From an uncultured Bacteroides sp. (GTDB taxonomy: Bacteria > Bacteroidota > Bacteroidia > Bacteroidales > Bacteroidaceae): 15,532 nt of DNA. The notes beneath the pieces were generated by a model that worked only from the letters and a program-made list of their open reading frames with translations, had not been told where the DNA came from and did no database searches. The position numbers and the translations under genes are program-made. The stretch spans positions 1-15,532 of the forward strand of contig CAAFTU010000094.1 in assembly GCA_900766005.1 (NCBI GenBank), in the 5' to 3' direction. Positions 5,564 to 14,116 of the stretch are shown piece after piece (the first letter of the stretch is position 1; the number at the start of each line of letters is the position of its first letter).

Positions 5564-8500
5564 TCATTTATATTCCGCCCAGCTCTTGATAGCGATATCG
5601 TTTATCGTCATGGTACAGAAAGCATTGATAAACGCACTTGCCAGACGAGCATTGGTTATCAAGGGCACATTCAGGTCGATAGCGGCACGACGTATCTTAT
5701 ATCCATTGTCCAACTCCCCGGCTGTCAGATTCTTCGGGATATTGACTACCATGTCTATCTCTTTCCGATGCAACATATCCAGTGCCTGAGGTTTCCCTTC
5801 CTCACTGGGCCAATACACGCGGGTATTTTCCACCCCGTTCTCGGTCAGGAAGTGGGATGAGCCTCCGGTGGCATAAAGTTTATAACCTTTCTTCTGCAAC
5901 ATACGGGCCGCTTCCAAAGTATCCGCTTTCTGCTTGGCATTACCTGTAGAAAGCAACACGCTCTTTTCCGGAATACGATACCCCACAGACAGCATCGCCT
6001 TCAATACGGCACACGAAGTATCCGTACCGATGCAGCCTACTTCACCGGTAGAGGCCATGTCTACCCCCAATACCGGATCGGCTTTCTGCAAACGGTTGAA
6101 AGAGAACTGGCTGGCCTTAATACCCACATAATCCAACTCGAAAAGATTCTTGTTCGGTTTCTCAACCGGCAGTCCGAGCATCACTTTGGTAGCCAGTTCA
6201 ATAAAATTAATTTTCAGCACCTTGCTGACAAAGGGGAAGCTGCGTGAAGCACGAAGGTTACATTCAATCACCTTGATATCGTTATCCTTTGCCAGATATT
6301 GGATATTGAACGGACCGGAGATATTCAATTCCTTGGCTATCTGACGGGAGATGCGCTTGATGCGGCGCACCGTTTCCACATACAGCTTTTGCGGCGGGAA
6401 CTGGATAGTGGCATCGCCCGAATGCACTCCGGCATACTCAATGTGCTCACTGATAGCATATGCCACAATCTCACCATTCTGAGCCACAGCGTCCATTTCC
6501 ACTTCCTTGGCGTGCTCGATGAACTGGCTCACCACTACCGGATGCTTTTTCGATACATTGGCAGCCAGTTTCAGGAAGCGTTCCAACTCTTCTTGATTGG
6601 AGCAGACATTCATGGCCGCACCACTCAGCACATACGAGGGACGTACCAAAACAGGGAAGCCTACCTTGTCAATAAAGGCATGGATGTCTTCCATAGAAGT
6701 CAATGCGCTCCATTCGGGCTGGTCCACTCCGATGCGGTCCAGCATGGCCGAAAATTTATCCCGGTCTTCGGCATTGTCAATGCTCTTGGCACTGGTACCG
6801 AGGATATTTACATTTTGCGCATCCAGACGGAGAGCCAGATTATTGGGAATCTGGCCACCGGTAGATACAATGACTCCGTGAGGATTCTCCAGTTCGAGAA
6901 TATCCATCACACGCTCGAAAGTCAGCTCGTCAAAGTACAGACGGTCGCACATATCATAGTCGGTAGAAACCGTTTCGGGATTATAATTAATCATGACACT
7001 GCGGTAACCCTCCTTACGGATAGTCTGCAAAGCCTGCACGCCACACCAGTCAAATTCCACCGACGAACCGATGCGGTAAGCACCCGAACCCAGTACCACG
7101 ATGGATTTATGGTCGCCTAAGTACTTCACATCATTGGCCACACCGCTATACGTCAAGTACAGATAGTTGGTCTGTGCAGGGTACTCGGCCGCCAAAGTAT
7201 CGATTTGTTTCACCACCGGAAGGATTCCCACCTGCTTACGATGATTACGCACATACAGAATACCGTCTTCCATATCTCCTTCGTAGCCAATGGCACGGGC
7301 TATCTGGAAATCGGAGAATCCCTGCACTTTCGCCTTGCGGAGCAATTCGTCCGGCATATCGGTAATCTGCTTGTGGTTATTGCCCCATTCGTGCATCTCT
7401 TTAGAAGTGTCCATGATGTGCTGCAATTTCTGCAAGAACCATTTGTCAATCTTGGTCAGCTCATGAATCTGGTCTACCGTGTAACCTGCACGCATGGCTT
7501 TGCTGATCACGAAGATACGTTTGTCCGTCGGCTCACGAAGGGCTTTGTCCACGTCTTCTATAACCAATTCCTTATTCTCTACGAAACCATGCATTCCCTG
7601 ACCAATCATGCGCAAACCTTTCTGAATGGCTTCTTCGAAAGTACGTCCGATAGCCATCACCTCGCCCACCGATTTCATGGACGAGCCCAGTTCACGGTCC
7701 ACACCGTGGAACTTGCCCAAGTCCCAACGGGGAATCTTGCACACCACATAGTCCAGTGCAGGCTCGAAGAAGGCACTGGTGGTCTTTGTCACCGAGTTTT
7801 TCAAGTCGAACAACCCATATCCCAAGCCTAATTTGGCGGCAACGAAAGCCAACGGATAGCCGGTAGCCTTGGAAGCCAATGCAGACGAACGCGAAAGACG
7901 GGCGTTGACCTCAATGACACGGTAATCTTCCGATTCGGGATCGAAGGCATACTGTACATTGCATTCGCCCACAATGCCGATATGGCGGATGATACGGATA
8001 GCCAGTTCACGAAGTTTATGATACTCGGCATTGGTCAGTGTCTGCGAAGGGGCGATCACGATAGACTCGCCGGTATGGATACCCAGCGGGTCGAAGTTCT
8101 CCATGTTACATACAGTGATGCAGTTATCATAACGGTCACGGACCACTTCATACTCCACCTCCTTCCAGCCTTTCAAACTCTTTTCCACCAATACCTGCGG
8201 AGAGAAAGAGAAGGCCTTTTCAGCCAGAACATTCAGTTCCTCTTCATTGTCACAGAAACCTGAGCCCAAACCACCCAATGCATAGGCGGCACGGATAATG
8301 ACCGGATAACCTAATTCTTTAGCGGCGCGACGGGCATCTTCCAGATTTTCCACCGCTTCGCTCTTGATGGTCTTGACATTGATTTCATTCAGTTTTTCTA
8401 CAAACAATTCACGGTCTTCAGTATCCATGATGGCCTGCACAGGAGTACCCAACACACGGACATTGTATTTTTCGAAAATGCCTGCTTTGTACAGTGCCAC

Positions 8501-8791
8501 CCCACAGTTCAAGGCAGTCTGTCCGCCAAAAGACAGGAGCACGCCGTCCGGACGTTCCTTTTCTATCACCTTCTCTACAAAATAAGGAGTAACGGGCAGG
8601 AAATAAATCTGGTCTGCCACCCCTTCGCTGGTCTGCACGGTAGCGATGTTCGGGTTGATCAGAACCGTTTCAATCCCTTCCTCCTTCAAGGCTTTCAATG
8701 CTTGCGAACCCGAATAGTCAAATTCTCCGGCCTCGCCAATCTTCAAGGCACCGGAACCTAATAACAATACTTTCTTTATTTCGTCTTTCAT
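5564..8791 (-). CDS. carB: carbamoyl-phosphate synthase large subunit, CAD-like type
   Basis: With CarA it makes carbamoyl phosphate from bicarbonate, glutamine-derived ammonia and two ATP, feeding pyrimidine and arginine synthesis. The 1075-residue protein has the full layout: carboxyphosphate ATP-grasp half (about 1-400), oligomerisation region (400-555), carbamoyl-phosphate ATP-grasp half (556-935) and C-terminal MGS-like allosteric domain (940-1075, with YATGGSS and NGYKIRRAAIDLNVPLI). Both nucleotide-loop regions are intact (GSGALKIGEAGEFDYSGSQ at 12 and GSGAYRIGSSVEFDW at 568). The text follows animal CAD: INPNIATVQTS, GWKEVEYEVVRD, IPRWDL, GSSVEFDW and SYVLSGAAMNV are CAD-type, where E. 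coli CarB reads for example VNSNPATIMTD. It starts 23 nt after carA and is last in the purF-carA-carB operon. Function is secure; the affinity statement rests on remembered sequences. Confidence 0.97.
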   Translation of the reverse strand: MKDEIKKVLLLGSGALKIGEAGEFDYSGSQALKALKEEGIETVLINPNIATVQTSEGVADQIYFLPVTPYFVEKVIEKERPDGVLLSFGGQTALNCGVALYKAGIFEKYNVRVLGTPVQAIMDTEDRELFVEKLNEINVKTIKSEAVENLEDARRAAKELGYPVIIRAAYALGGLGSGFCDNEEELNVLAEKAFSFSPQVLVEKSLKGWKEVEYEVVRDRYDNCITVCNMENFDPLGIHTGESIVIAPSQTLTNAEYHKLRELAIRIIRHIGIVGECNVQYAFDPESEDYRVIEVNARLSRSSALASKATGYPLAFVAAKLGLGYGLFDLKNSVTKTTSAFFEPALDYVVCKIPRWDLGKFHGVDRELGSSMKSVGEVMAIGRTFEEAIQKGLRMIGQGMHGFVENKELVIEDVDKALREPTDKRIFVISKAMRAGYTVDQIHELTKIDKWFLQKLQHIMDTSKEMHEWGNNHKQITDMPDELLRKAKVQGFSDFQIARAIGYEGDMEDGILYVRNHRKQVGILPVVKQIDTLAAEYPAQTNYLYLTYSGVANDVKYLGDHKSIVVLGSGAYRIGSSVEFDWCGVQALQTIRKEGYRSVMINYNPETVSTDYDMCDRLYFDELTFERVMDILELENPHGVIVSTGGQIPNNLALRLDAQNVNILGTSAKSIDNAEDRDKFSAMLDRIGVDQPEWSALTSMEDIHAFIDKVGFPVLVRPSYVLSGAAMNVCSNQEELERFLKLAANVSKKHPVVVSQFIEHAKEVEMDAVAQNGEIVAYAISEHIEYAGVHSGDATIQFPPQKLYVETVRRIKRISRQIAKELNISGPFNIQYLAKDNDIKVIECNLRASRSFPFVSKVLKINFIELATKVMLGLPVEKPNKNLFELDYVGIKASQFSFNRLQKADPVLGVDMASTGEVGCIGTDTSCAVLKAMLSVGYRIPEKSVLLSTGNAKQKADTLEAARMLQKKGYKLYATGGSSHFLTENGVENTRVYWPSEEGKPQALDMLHRKEIDMVVNIPKNLTAGELDNGYKIRRAAIDLNVPLITNARLASAFINAFCTMTINDIAIKSWAEYK

Positions 8792-8814
8792 ACTTGTTCT
8801 TTTTAATACACGGT

Positions 8815-9891
8815 TTATAACAACTTCACAAACTCATCAAACAGGAACTCGGTATCCGTAGGTCCCGATGCAGCTTCCGGATGGAACTGTGCCGAGAACC
8901 AAGGTTTGGTTTTATGCCTGATACCCTCGTTGGAACCGTCATTCATATTGATGAACAGCGGTTCCCAATCGGTTCCCAATGTATTATTATCTACCGCATA
9001 ACCGTGGTTCTGACTGGTAATGAAACAACGTTCCGTTCCTATCATGCGCACCGGTTGGTTATGGCTGCGATGACCGTATTTCAATTTATAGATGGTGGCA
9101 CCTCCTGCTTTGGAAAGCAACTGATTCCCCATACAAATGCCGAAAATAGGCTTGTCGCTCAGGCTCATCGCCTTGCGGATATGCTGTACCGCCTCATCGC
9201 AAGTATCCGGATCACCCGGACCGTTCGAAATAAACAATCCGTCATACTCCATCCCTGTAAAGTCATGGTTCCAAGGAACACGGATCACTTCCACATCCCG
9301 TTTCAGTAAGCAACGGATAATATTTGTCTTTACACCACAATCCACCAACACCACTTTTTTCTTACCTGCACCTTCATTGTAACGAATCACTTCCTTACAC
9401 GATACTTTATCTACATAATTGATACCTGCATACATTGCTTCGGGCACATTGCCGGGTTCATCATCAAATACGATTTTCCCCATCATTACCCCATGTTCGC
9501 GAAGAACTTTGGTCAGTTCACGGGTATCGATGCCCGTAATGCCCGGCACTTGCTCACGCTTCAGCCAGTCGGCCAGACTTTCTTTCGCATTCCAGTGACT
9601 GTATTCTTCACTGTAATCACTTACAATAATCGCTTCGGCATGGATACGTTCACTTTCCATAAAAGTAGCCAAGCCATTGGGTTCGATAGTAAAGGGAGGT
9701 ACCCCGTAGTTACCGACCAACGGATAAGTTAAGGTCATCAGCTGCCCCGCATATGAAGGGTCTGTCAAACTCTCAGGATAACCGGTCATAGCGGTATTAA
9801 ACACCACTTCGCCGGCTACCGGTTTCTCATAACCGAACGACTTGCCCGGGAAACGGCTCCCGTCGTCGAGGATCAATGTTACATTTCTCAT
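8815..9891 (-). CDS. carA: carbamoyl-phosphate synthase small subunit (glutamine amidotransferase), CAD-like type
   Basis: It hydrolyses glutamine and passes ammonia through the enzyme to CarB. The 358-residue protein has the CPSase small-chain N-terminal domain (about 1-140: GEVVFNTAMTGYPESLTDPSY, IDTRELTKVLREHG) and a class I glutamine amidotransferase domain (about 178-358). The triad is Cys253 in FGICMGNQ, His337 in QFHPE and Glu339. The usual GICLGHQ is GICMGNQ here, an Asn in place of the His two residues after the nucleophile. FITSQNHGYAV and NMNDGSNEGI closely match the animal CAD glutaminase. Length is slightly below the E. coli subunit (about 380), with nothing missing. It sits 25 nt after the purF-like gene and 23 nt before carB. 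Confidence 0.97.
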   Translation of the reverse strand: MRNVTLILDDGSRFPGKSFGYEKPVAGEVVFNTAMTGYPESLTDPSYAGQLMTLTYPLVGNYGVPPFTIEPNGLATFMESERIHAEAIIVSDYSEEYSHWNAKESLADWLKREQVPGITGIDTRELTKVLREHGVMMGKIVFDDEPGNVPEAMYAGINYVDKVSCKEVIRYNEGAGKKKVVLVDCGVKTNIIRCLLKRDVEVIRVPWNHDFTGMEYDGLFISNGPGDPDTCDEAVQHIRKAMSLSDKPIFGICMGNQLLSKAGGATIYKLKYGHRSHNQPVRMIGTERCFITSQNHGYAVDNNTLGTDWEPLFINMNDGSNEGIRHKTKPWFSAQFHPEAASGPTDTEFLFDEFVKLL

Positions 9892-9916
9892 CTAATCTAT
9901 CTTGAATGGTTGTTCT

Positions 9917-11800
9917 TTAGAATTGATAAACTTTTTCTATATAGTCTATAAACGCCTGGTTCACCAGCTTCACTCCACCCGGAGTAGGATAATCCCCACT
10001 GAAATACCAGTCGCCCGTATGGTTGGGACACGCTTCATGCAATCCTTCCAGTGTCTGATAAACGATTTCCACTTTCGCCTGCGTACCCTTCGGAGTGAGA
10101 AGTTCCACCATTTTTGCCGCAATCTCCTCATTAGTGAAAGGGGCATAAATTTCTTTCACATAATTCACCATCTGCTCTTTGGGTAACCCCACCTGGTCTT
10201 TCGATTTGTTGTAAGCACGGGCTATCACATCTTTCATATCCCGTTCTTTCAATAAATCGATAGCAGCCTTGAAAGCGATAAACTGATCCATACTGGCCAT
10301 ATCAATACCATAATAATCAGGATAACGCACCTGTGGCGAAGAAGAAACAATGACGATTTTCTTCGGATGCAGGCGGTCGAGGATGCCGATAATGCTCTGT
10401 CTTAACGTAGTTCCCCGGACGATGCTGTCATCAATAATCACCAGATTATCCACATGAGGCACAAGGCTTCCATAAGTGATATCATACACATGGGCAGCCA
10501 AATCATTCCGACTGTTGCCTTCGGCGATAAAGGTACGCAGCTTGATATCCTTGATGGCTACTTTCTCGCTACGGATACGCCAGGACAGGATTTTTTCCAG
10601 TTCCTCGTGATTGGGATGATGCCCCAAAGCCTCTATCTTCTTTACTTTCAGTTCATTCAGATAATTGTCGAATCCTTCCAGCAGTCCATAGAAAGCCACT
10701 TCCGCCGTATTGGGTATAAAAGAGAATACGGTATGCTCCACATCATAGTCTACCGCTTTCAAAATAGGATTCACCAGTTTTTCGCCCAGCTGTTTTCTTT
10801 CTTTATAAATATCCATGTCACTTCCCCGGCTGAAATAGATACGTTCGAAGGAACAGGCTTTCTTCTCTTTCGCCCGGTTGATCTGTGCCAGACGCATCTT
10901 TCCAGTCTTGCTTATAAGGATAGCCTGTCCCGGTTGCAATTCATTGATGCTTCCGGCAGATACATTCAAGGCAGTCTGAATGACAGGGCGCTCGGATGCC
11001 AATACCATGATTTCATCGTCCATGTACCAGAAAGCCGGACGAATGCCCCACGGATCGCGCACCGCAAAAGACTCACCGCTACCGGTCATACCGCAGATCA
11101 CATAGCCTCCATCCCACTCCTTGCTCGAAGTTTTGAGGACATTGCCCAGATCAATGCGGTCTTCTATAGCGTGAGTGATATCCATGCCTTTCAGACCTTC
11201 CTTCTCACATTCCACATAGAGGCGCTCCACCTCGCGATCCAAACGGTGCCCCACTTGTTCCAGCATAATATATGTGTCGGCATATTTACGCGGATGCTGG
11301 CCGTCGGCAGTGATACGTGCGAAAATCTCATCCACATTGGTCATGTTGAAATTGCCGCACAACGCCAAATTCTTGGCACGCCAGTTGTTACGGCGCAAGA
11401 ACGGATGCACGTAGGAGATACCGCTTTTTCCGGTAGTGGAATAACGCAAATGCCCCATATATACTTCTCCGGCAAAGGGAAGGCATTTCTTGGCGTATCC
11501 GGCATCATGCAATTGTTCAGGCGCCAAATCCTTGAAATGATTTTGCACCGTACCGAATATCTCTGTTATCGCCCCTGAACCTAAAGCTCTTTCACGGAAC
11601 ATATATTCTTCACCGGGATTGGCCTCCAGTTTGACACAGGCCAACCCGGCGCCTTCCTGTCCGCGGTTGTGTTGTTTTTCCATCAGCAGATACAGCTTGT
11701 TCAAGCCATACATCCAGGTTCCATACTTTTCCTGATAATATTCCAGCGGTTTCAGCAGTCGTATCATAGCGACTCCACATTCATGCTTTAACGGTTCCAT
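9917..11800 (-). CDS. purF: divergent PurF-like amidophosphoribosyltransferase
   Basis: PurF converts PRPP and glutamine to phosphoribosylamine, the first step of purine synthesis. The Ntn glutaminase has its nucleophile at Cys8 (KHECGVAMI), so either seven residues are removed or the N-terminus differs from MCG-type enzymes. It keeps NRGQEGAG (45-52) and GHLRYST (116-122). The phosphoribosyltransferase half keeps FERIYFSRGSD (318-327), RTFI (422-425) and an intact PRPP loop VIIDDSIVRGTT (454-465). Oddities: at 627 residues it is 120-150 longer than typical PurF; an extra segment of about 40-50 residues (roughly 372-420) interrupts the transferase domain; the oxyanion loop HNGN reads GNFN (149-152), so Gly becomes Phe; and no C-terminal Cys pair for an Fe-S cluster is seen. 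It leads an operon with carA and carB. The family is clear. Whether it is the housekeeping PurF or a paralogue with another acceptor or role cannot be told here. Confidence 0.88.
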   Translation of the reverse strand: MEPLKHECGVAMIRLLKPLEYYQEKYGTWMYGLNKLYLLMEKQHNRGQEGAGLACVKLEANPGEEYMFRERALGSGAITEIFGTVQNHFKDLAPEQLHDAGYAKKCLPFAGEVYMGHLRYSTTGKSGISYVHPFLRRNNWRAKNLALCGNFNMTNVDEIFARITADGQHPRKYADTYIMLEQVGHRLDREVERLYVECEKEGLKGMDITHAIEDRIDLGNVLKTSSKEWDGGYVICGMTGSGESFAVRDPWGIRPAFWYMDDEIMVLASERPVIQTALNVSAGSINELQPGQAILISKTGKMRLAQINRAKEKKACSFERIYFSRGSDMDIYKERKQLGEKLVNPILKAVDYDVEHTVFSFIPNTAEVAFYGLLEGFDNYLNELKVKKIEALGHHPNHEELEKILSWRIRSEKVAIKDIKLRTFIAEGNSRNDLAAHVYDITYGSLVPHVDNLVIIDDSIVRGTTLRQSIIGILDRLHPKKIVIVSSSPQVRYPDYYGIDMASMDQFIAFKAAIDLLKERDMKDVIARAYNKSKDQVGLPKEQMVNYVKEIYAPFTNEEIAAKMVELLTPKGTQAKVEIVYQTLEGLHEACPNHTGDWYFSGDYPTPGGVKLVNQAFIDYIEKVYQF

Positions 11801-11857
11801 GCTCTCTCTTTACTACTTAAATTAATAGTTCATTTTCAGATTCTTATAAAAACATCC

Positions 11858-11865
11858 CAAAGGTA
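11858..11865 (-). promoter_or_regulatory. -7 promoter box of the purF-carA-carB operon
   Basis: The minus strand reads TACCTTTG, an exact TAnnTTTG match, 58 nt before the ATG at 11798-11800; the leader would be about 50 nt. There is no TTTG at the -33 spacing. The bases just upstream are a perfect palindrome, listed separately. Confidence 0.65.
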
Positions 11866-11884
11866 TGACAAGACCTTCTGTCAT
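11865..11884. promoter_or_regulatory. palindromic candidate operator in the purF-carAB promoter
   Basis: ATGACA (11865-11870) and TGTCAT (11879-11884) form a perfect inverted repeat around 8 bp. The palindrome fills the stretch between the -7 box and the expected -33 position, touching the -7 box by one base. That placement suits a repressor or activator site. Read as RNA on the plus strand it would be a small hairpin followed by TTTT, but no plus-strand gene ends here. Confidence 0.45.
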
Positions 11885-11914
11885 TTTTCCAAACTTACGG
11901 TACATCTTTCAAGA

Positions 11915-11947
11915 ATTATGCCGGAAACTTCCTGCATAATCTCCGGC
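11915..11947 (-). terminator. overlapping alternative hairpins after glmS
   Basis: On the minus strand, 11 nt after the glmS stop, two pairings compete: GCCGGA with TCCGGC (arms 11942-11947 and 11920-11925) or ATTATGC with GCATAAT (arms 11934-11940 and 11915-11921), the latter extended by inner GGA/TCC. They share bases 11920-11921. Only a weak T-containing run follows (TCTTG), so termination may be partial. It separates glmS from the promoter of purF-carAB. Confidence 0.45.
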
Positions 11948-11958
11948 AGCATCGCCTT

Positions 11959-13803
11959 CTATTCCACTGTTACCGATTTCGCCAGATTTCGTGGCTGATC
12001 CACATTCTTCCCTTTGCAAATGGCTACATGGTAGGCCAATAACTGTAAGGGGACCGTAGCTATCAACGGTTCGAGGCACTCTAATGTTTCGGGCAACTCA
12101 ATGCAATCATCGGCCAACTTACTGATTACCGTATCTCCTTCTGTGACCAAAGCGATTACTTTTCCCTTCCGCGCCTTGATTTCCTGTATGTTACTCATTA
12201 TCTTTTCATACATCGCATTATGCGTAGCTACCACCACAACAGGCATTTCGGCATCAATCAATGCGATAGGTCCATGTTTCATCTCAGCGGCGGGATAGCC
12301 TTCAGCGTGAATATAAGATATCTCCTTCAACTTTAACGCGCCTTCCAAAGCTACCGGGAAACTGTACCCCCGCCCCAAATAGAGGAAATTATGTGCATAG
12401 GTGAAAATACGCGACAGTTCCGCTATTTTAGGATTACTGATCAATATCTTTTTTATTTTAGCCGGAATCACAGTCAATTCCCGGATCACTTCCAGGTATT
12501 TCTCATCTGTCATACTCCCTTTCTCTTTTGCCAGTGTCAGCGCCAGCATGGTAAGCACGGTTACCTGTCCGGTAAATGCCTTGGTAGACGCCACTCCTAT
12601 TTCCGGTCCTACATGAATATAAGAACCGGTATCTGTAATGCGCGGAATGGATGAACCTACCGCATTGCATATACCATAGATAAAAGCTCCTTTCTCTTTC
12701 GCCAGTTCTATGGCAGCCAATGTATCGGCCGTTTCACCCGATTGCGAGATAGCTATTACCACATCGTCTTCATGAATCACCGGATCACGATAGCGGAACT
12801 CGGAGGCATATTCCACTTCTACCGGAATACGGCAGAAACTTTCTATCAGTTGTTTCCCTATCAATCCGGCATGCCACGAAGTTCCGCAAGCCACAATTAC
12901 AAAGCGACGAGCCTTGAGCAGACGTTCCTTATGATCAATAACCGCCGACAGTACTACTTTATCACCGTCCGCATTGATGCGTCCACGCATACAGTCGTTA
13001 ATACAATCGGGTTGTTCGAATATCTCCTTCAACATGAAATGCGGGTATCCCCCTTTCTCCAGTTGTCCCAGATTCATTTCCACCGTACGTACTTCGGGAT
13101 TTTGAAGCACGTTGTCCAGATTGACGACTTCCAATGTCTTGTCTCTGCGAATCACCGCTATCTCCCCATCTTGCAGATACACCACTTTATCCGTATACTC
13201 TACAATCGGAGTAGCATCCGAAGCCAGAAAGAATTCATCCTTCCCTATCCCTACCACCAGCGGACTGCTTTTGCGTGCTGCAATAATCTCATCGGGATTA
13301 TTCTTGTCGAGCACCGCTATAGCGTATGCGCCAATCACCTCATGCAGAGCCAACTGAACGGCAGTAAGTAAATCTAAATGGTTGGAAAGTTGGAAAAATT
13401 CAATTAACTGTACGAGAACTTCGGTATCTGTACTACTTTTAAAGATGAACCCTTTTTTTTGTAGCTTTTCTTTCAGGGTAGCGTAGTTTTCAATAATACC
13501 ATTGTGGATAAGAGCTAGATTCTTTGAAGAAGAAAAATGAGGATGAGCGTTAGCCTGACAAGGCTCTCCGTGGGTGGCCCATCGGGTGTGGGCAATACCA
13601 ATTGTACCGGAAACGTCTTTTTGGGAAACAAAAGCCTCTAGGTCTGAAACCTTTCCTTTCGTTTTATAAACGTTCAACCTCCTTTTTTTGTCTATCAATG
13701 CGACTCCTGCGCTATCATAGCCCCGGTATTCCAACCGCTTCAGGCCTTTTATGAGAACAGGGTAAGCATCTCGTTTTCCAATATAGCCTACTATTCCACA
13801 CAT
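11959..13803 (-). CDS. glmS: glutamine-fructose-6-phosphate aminotransferase (isomerising)
   Basis: It makes glucosamine-6-phosphate from fructose-6-phosphate and glutamine, the entry step for peptidoglycan and lipopolysaccharide amino sugars. The 614 residues are the normal length. The Ntn glutaminase domain (1 to about 240) begins MCGIVGYIG with Cys2 as nucleophile and contains HTRWATHG (72-79) and the oxyanion loop HNGIIEN (Asn101, Gly102). Two SIS domains follow (about 290-420 and 460-600), with SQSGET at 353-358, STKAF at 406-410 and EGALKLKE at 487-494. The C-terminal tail AKSVTVE carries Lys609, which forms the Schiff base with the sugar. All expected residues are present. It has its own promoter box and no glmS-ribozyme-like leader: the leader is only about 25 nt. 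Confidence 0.98.
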   Translation of the reverse strand: MCGIVGYIGKRDAYPVLIKGLKRLEYRGYDSAGVALIDKKRRLNVYKTKGKVSDLEAFVSQKDVSGTIGIAHTRWATHGEPCQANAHPHFSSSKNLALIHNGIIENYATLKEKLQKKGFIFKSSTDTEVLVQLIEFFQLSNHLDLLTAVQLALHEVIGAYAIAVLDKNNPDEIIAARKSSPLVVGIGKDEFFLASDATPIVEYTDKVVYLQDGEIAVIRRDKTLEVVNLDNVLQNPEVRTVEMNLGQLEKGGYPHFMLKEIFEQPDCINDCMRGRINADGDKVVLSAVIDHKERLLKARRFVIVACGTSWHAGLIGKQLIESFCRIPVEVEYASEFRYRDPVIHEDDVVIAISQSGETADTLAAIELAKEKGAFIYGICNAVGSSIPRITDTGSYIHVGPEIGVASTKAFTGQVTVLTMLALTLAKEKGSMTDEKYLEVIRELTVIPAKIKKILISNPKIAELSRIFTYAHNFLYLGRGYSFPVALEGALKLKEISYIHAEGYPAAEMKHGPIALIDAEMPVVVVATHNAMYEKIMSNIQEIKARKGKVIALVTEGDTVISKLADDCIELPETLECLEPLIATVPLQLLAYHVAICKGKNVDQPRNLAKSVTVE

Positions 13804-13834
13804 AATCTACTAAGTATATGTTCTGATTCGACTG

Positions 13835-13842
13835 CAAAGATA
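13835..13842 (-). promoter_or_regulatory. -7 promoter box of glmS
   Basis: The minus strand reads TATCTTTG, an exact TAnnTTTG match, 31 nt before the glmS ATG, predicting a leader of about 25 nt. The upstream spacer is AT-rich without a convincing TTTG at -33. Confidence 0.65.
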
Positions 13843-14035
13843 CAAATATCAATTAACATAAATGCAATAAAAAACCATAAATAATTGACGAAAGCGATAA
13901 AAAAGTAAGAATAAAAATCGAAAAGAAATATTTTATTCGTTTTTTTAATAAATATGAAAACTTACAGTATGATATTGTCTGTTGTGGTTTTAGTTACGAT
14001 TTGAAAGACAGTAAGCAAGCAAGAAGGGTAATGTG

Positions 14036-14065
14036 TAAAGAGGACCGTCATCCCGACGCCCCTCT
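14036..14065 (-). terminator. likely terminator of glnN
   Basis: AGAGG (14039-14043) pairs with CCTCT (14061-14065), and after a 2-nt internal loop CGTC (14046-14049) pairs with GACG (14055-14058) around loop ATCCC. On the minus strand the stem ends in TCTTT. It lies about 50 nt past the glnN stop. GC-rich stem, short T run. Confidence 0.55.
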
Positions 14066-14116
14066 CCGCAAACTTAAAACAACCAACAAAAGAAATAGAT
14101 AACCTTTATGCAGTGA

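Larger units (their letters stand above)
13804..14116. other. AT-rich spacer between glnN and glmS
   Basis: This 313-bp stretch has no credible gene on either strand. It contains the glnN terminator at the right (14036-14065), the glmS promoter box at the left (13835-13842) and a very AT-rich middle (about 13855-13960) with runs of A and T and the short palindrome AAATATTT. I see no longer structured leader or riboswitch. Confidence 0.6.

Noticed and set aside
10454..11578. A 374-codon plus-strand open frame opposite the purF-like gene
   Set aside because: It lies wholly antisense to a gene with clear family motifs, has no promoter box or start context and shows no recognisable domain; it is a codon-bias shadow. 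The same holds for long antisense frames in carB (6299-7120, 7205-7831), glmS (12742-13371) and glnN (14195-14923).
13804..13860. A glmS ribozyme or other riboswitch in the glmS leader
   Set aside because: The -7 box is only 31 nt from the ATG, leaving no room for a structured leader.
14068..14075. Minus-strand TAAGTTTG as a promoter for a small RNA ending at the glnN terminator
   Set aside because: It matches TAnnTTTG, but the start would fall inside the terminator stem and no -33 element is seen; more likely chance in an AT-rich stretch.
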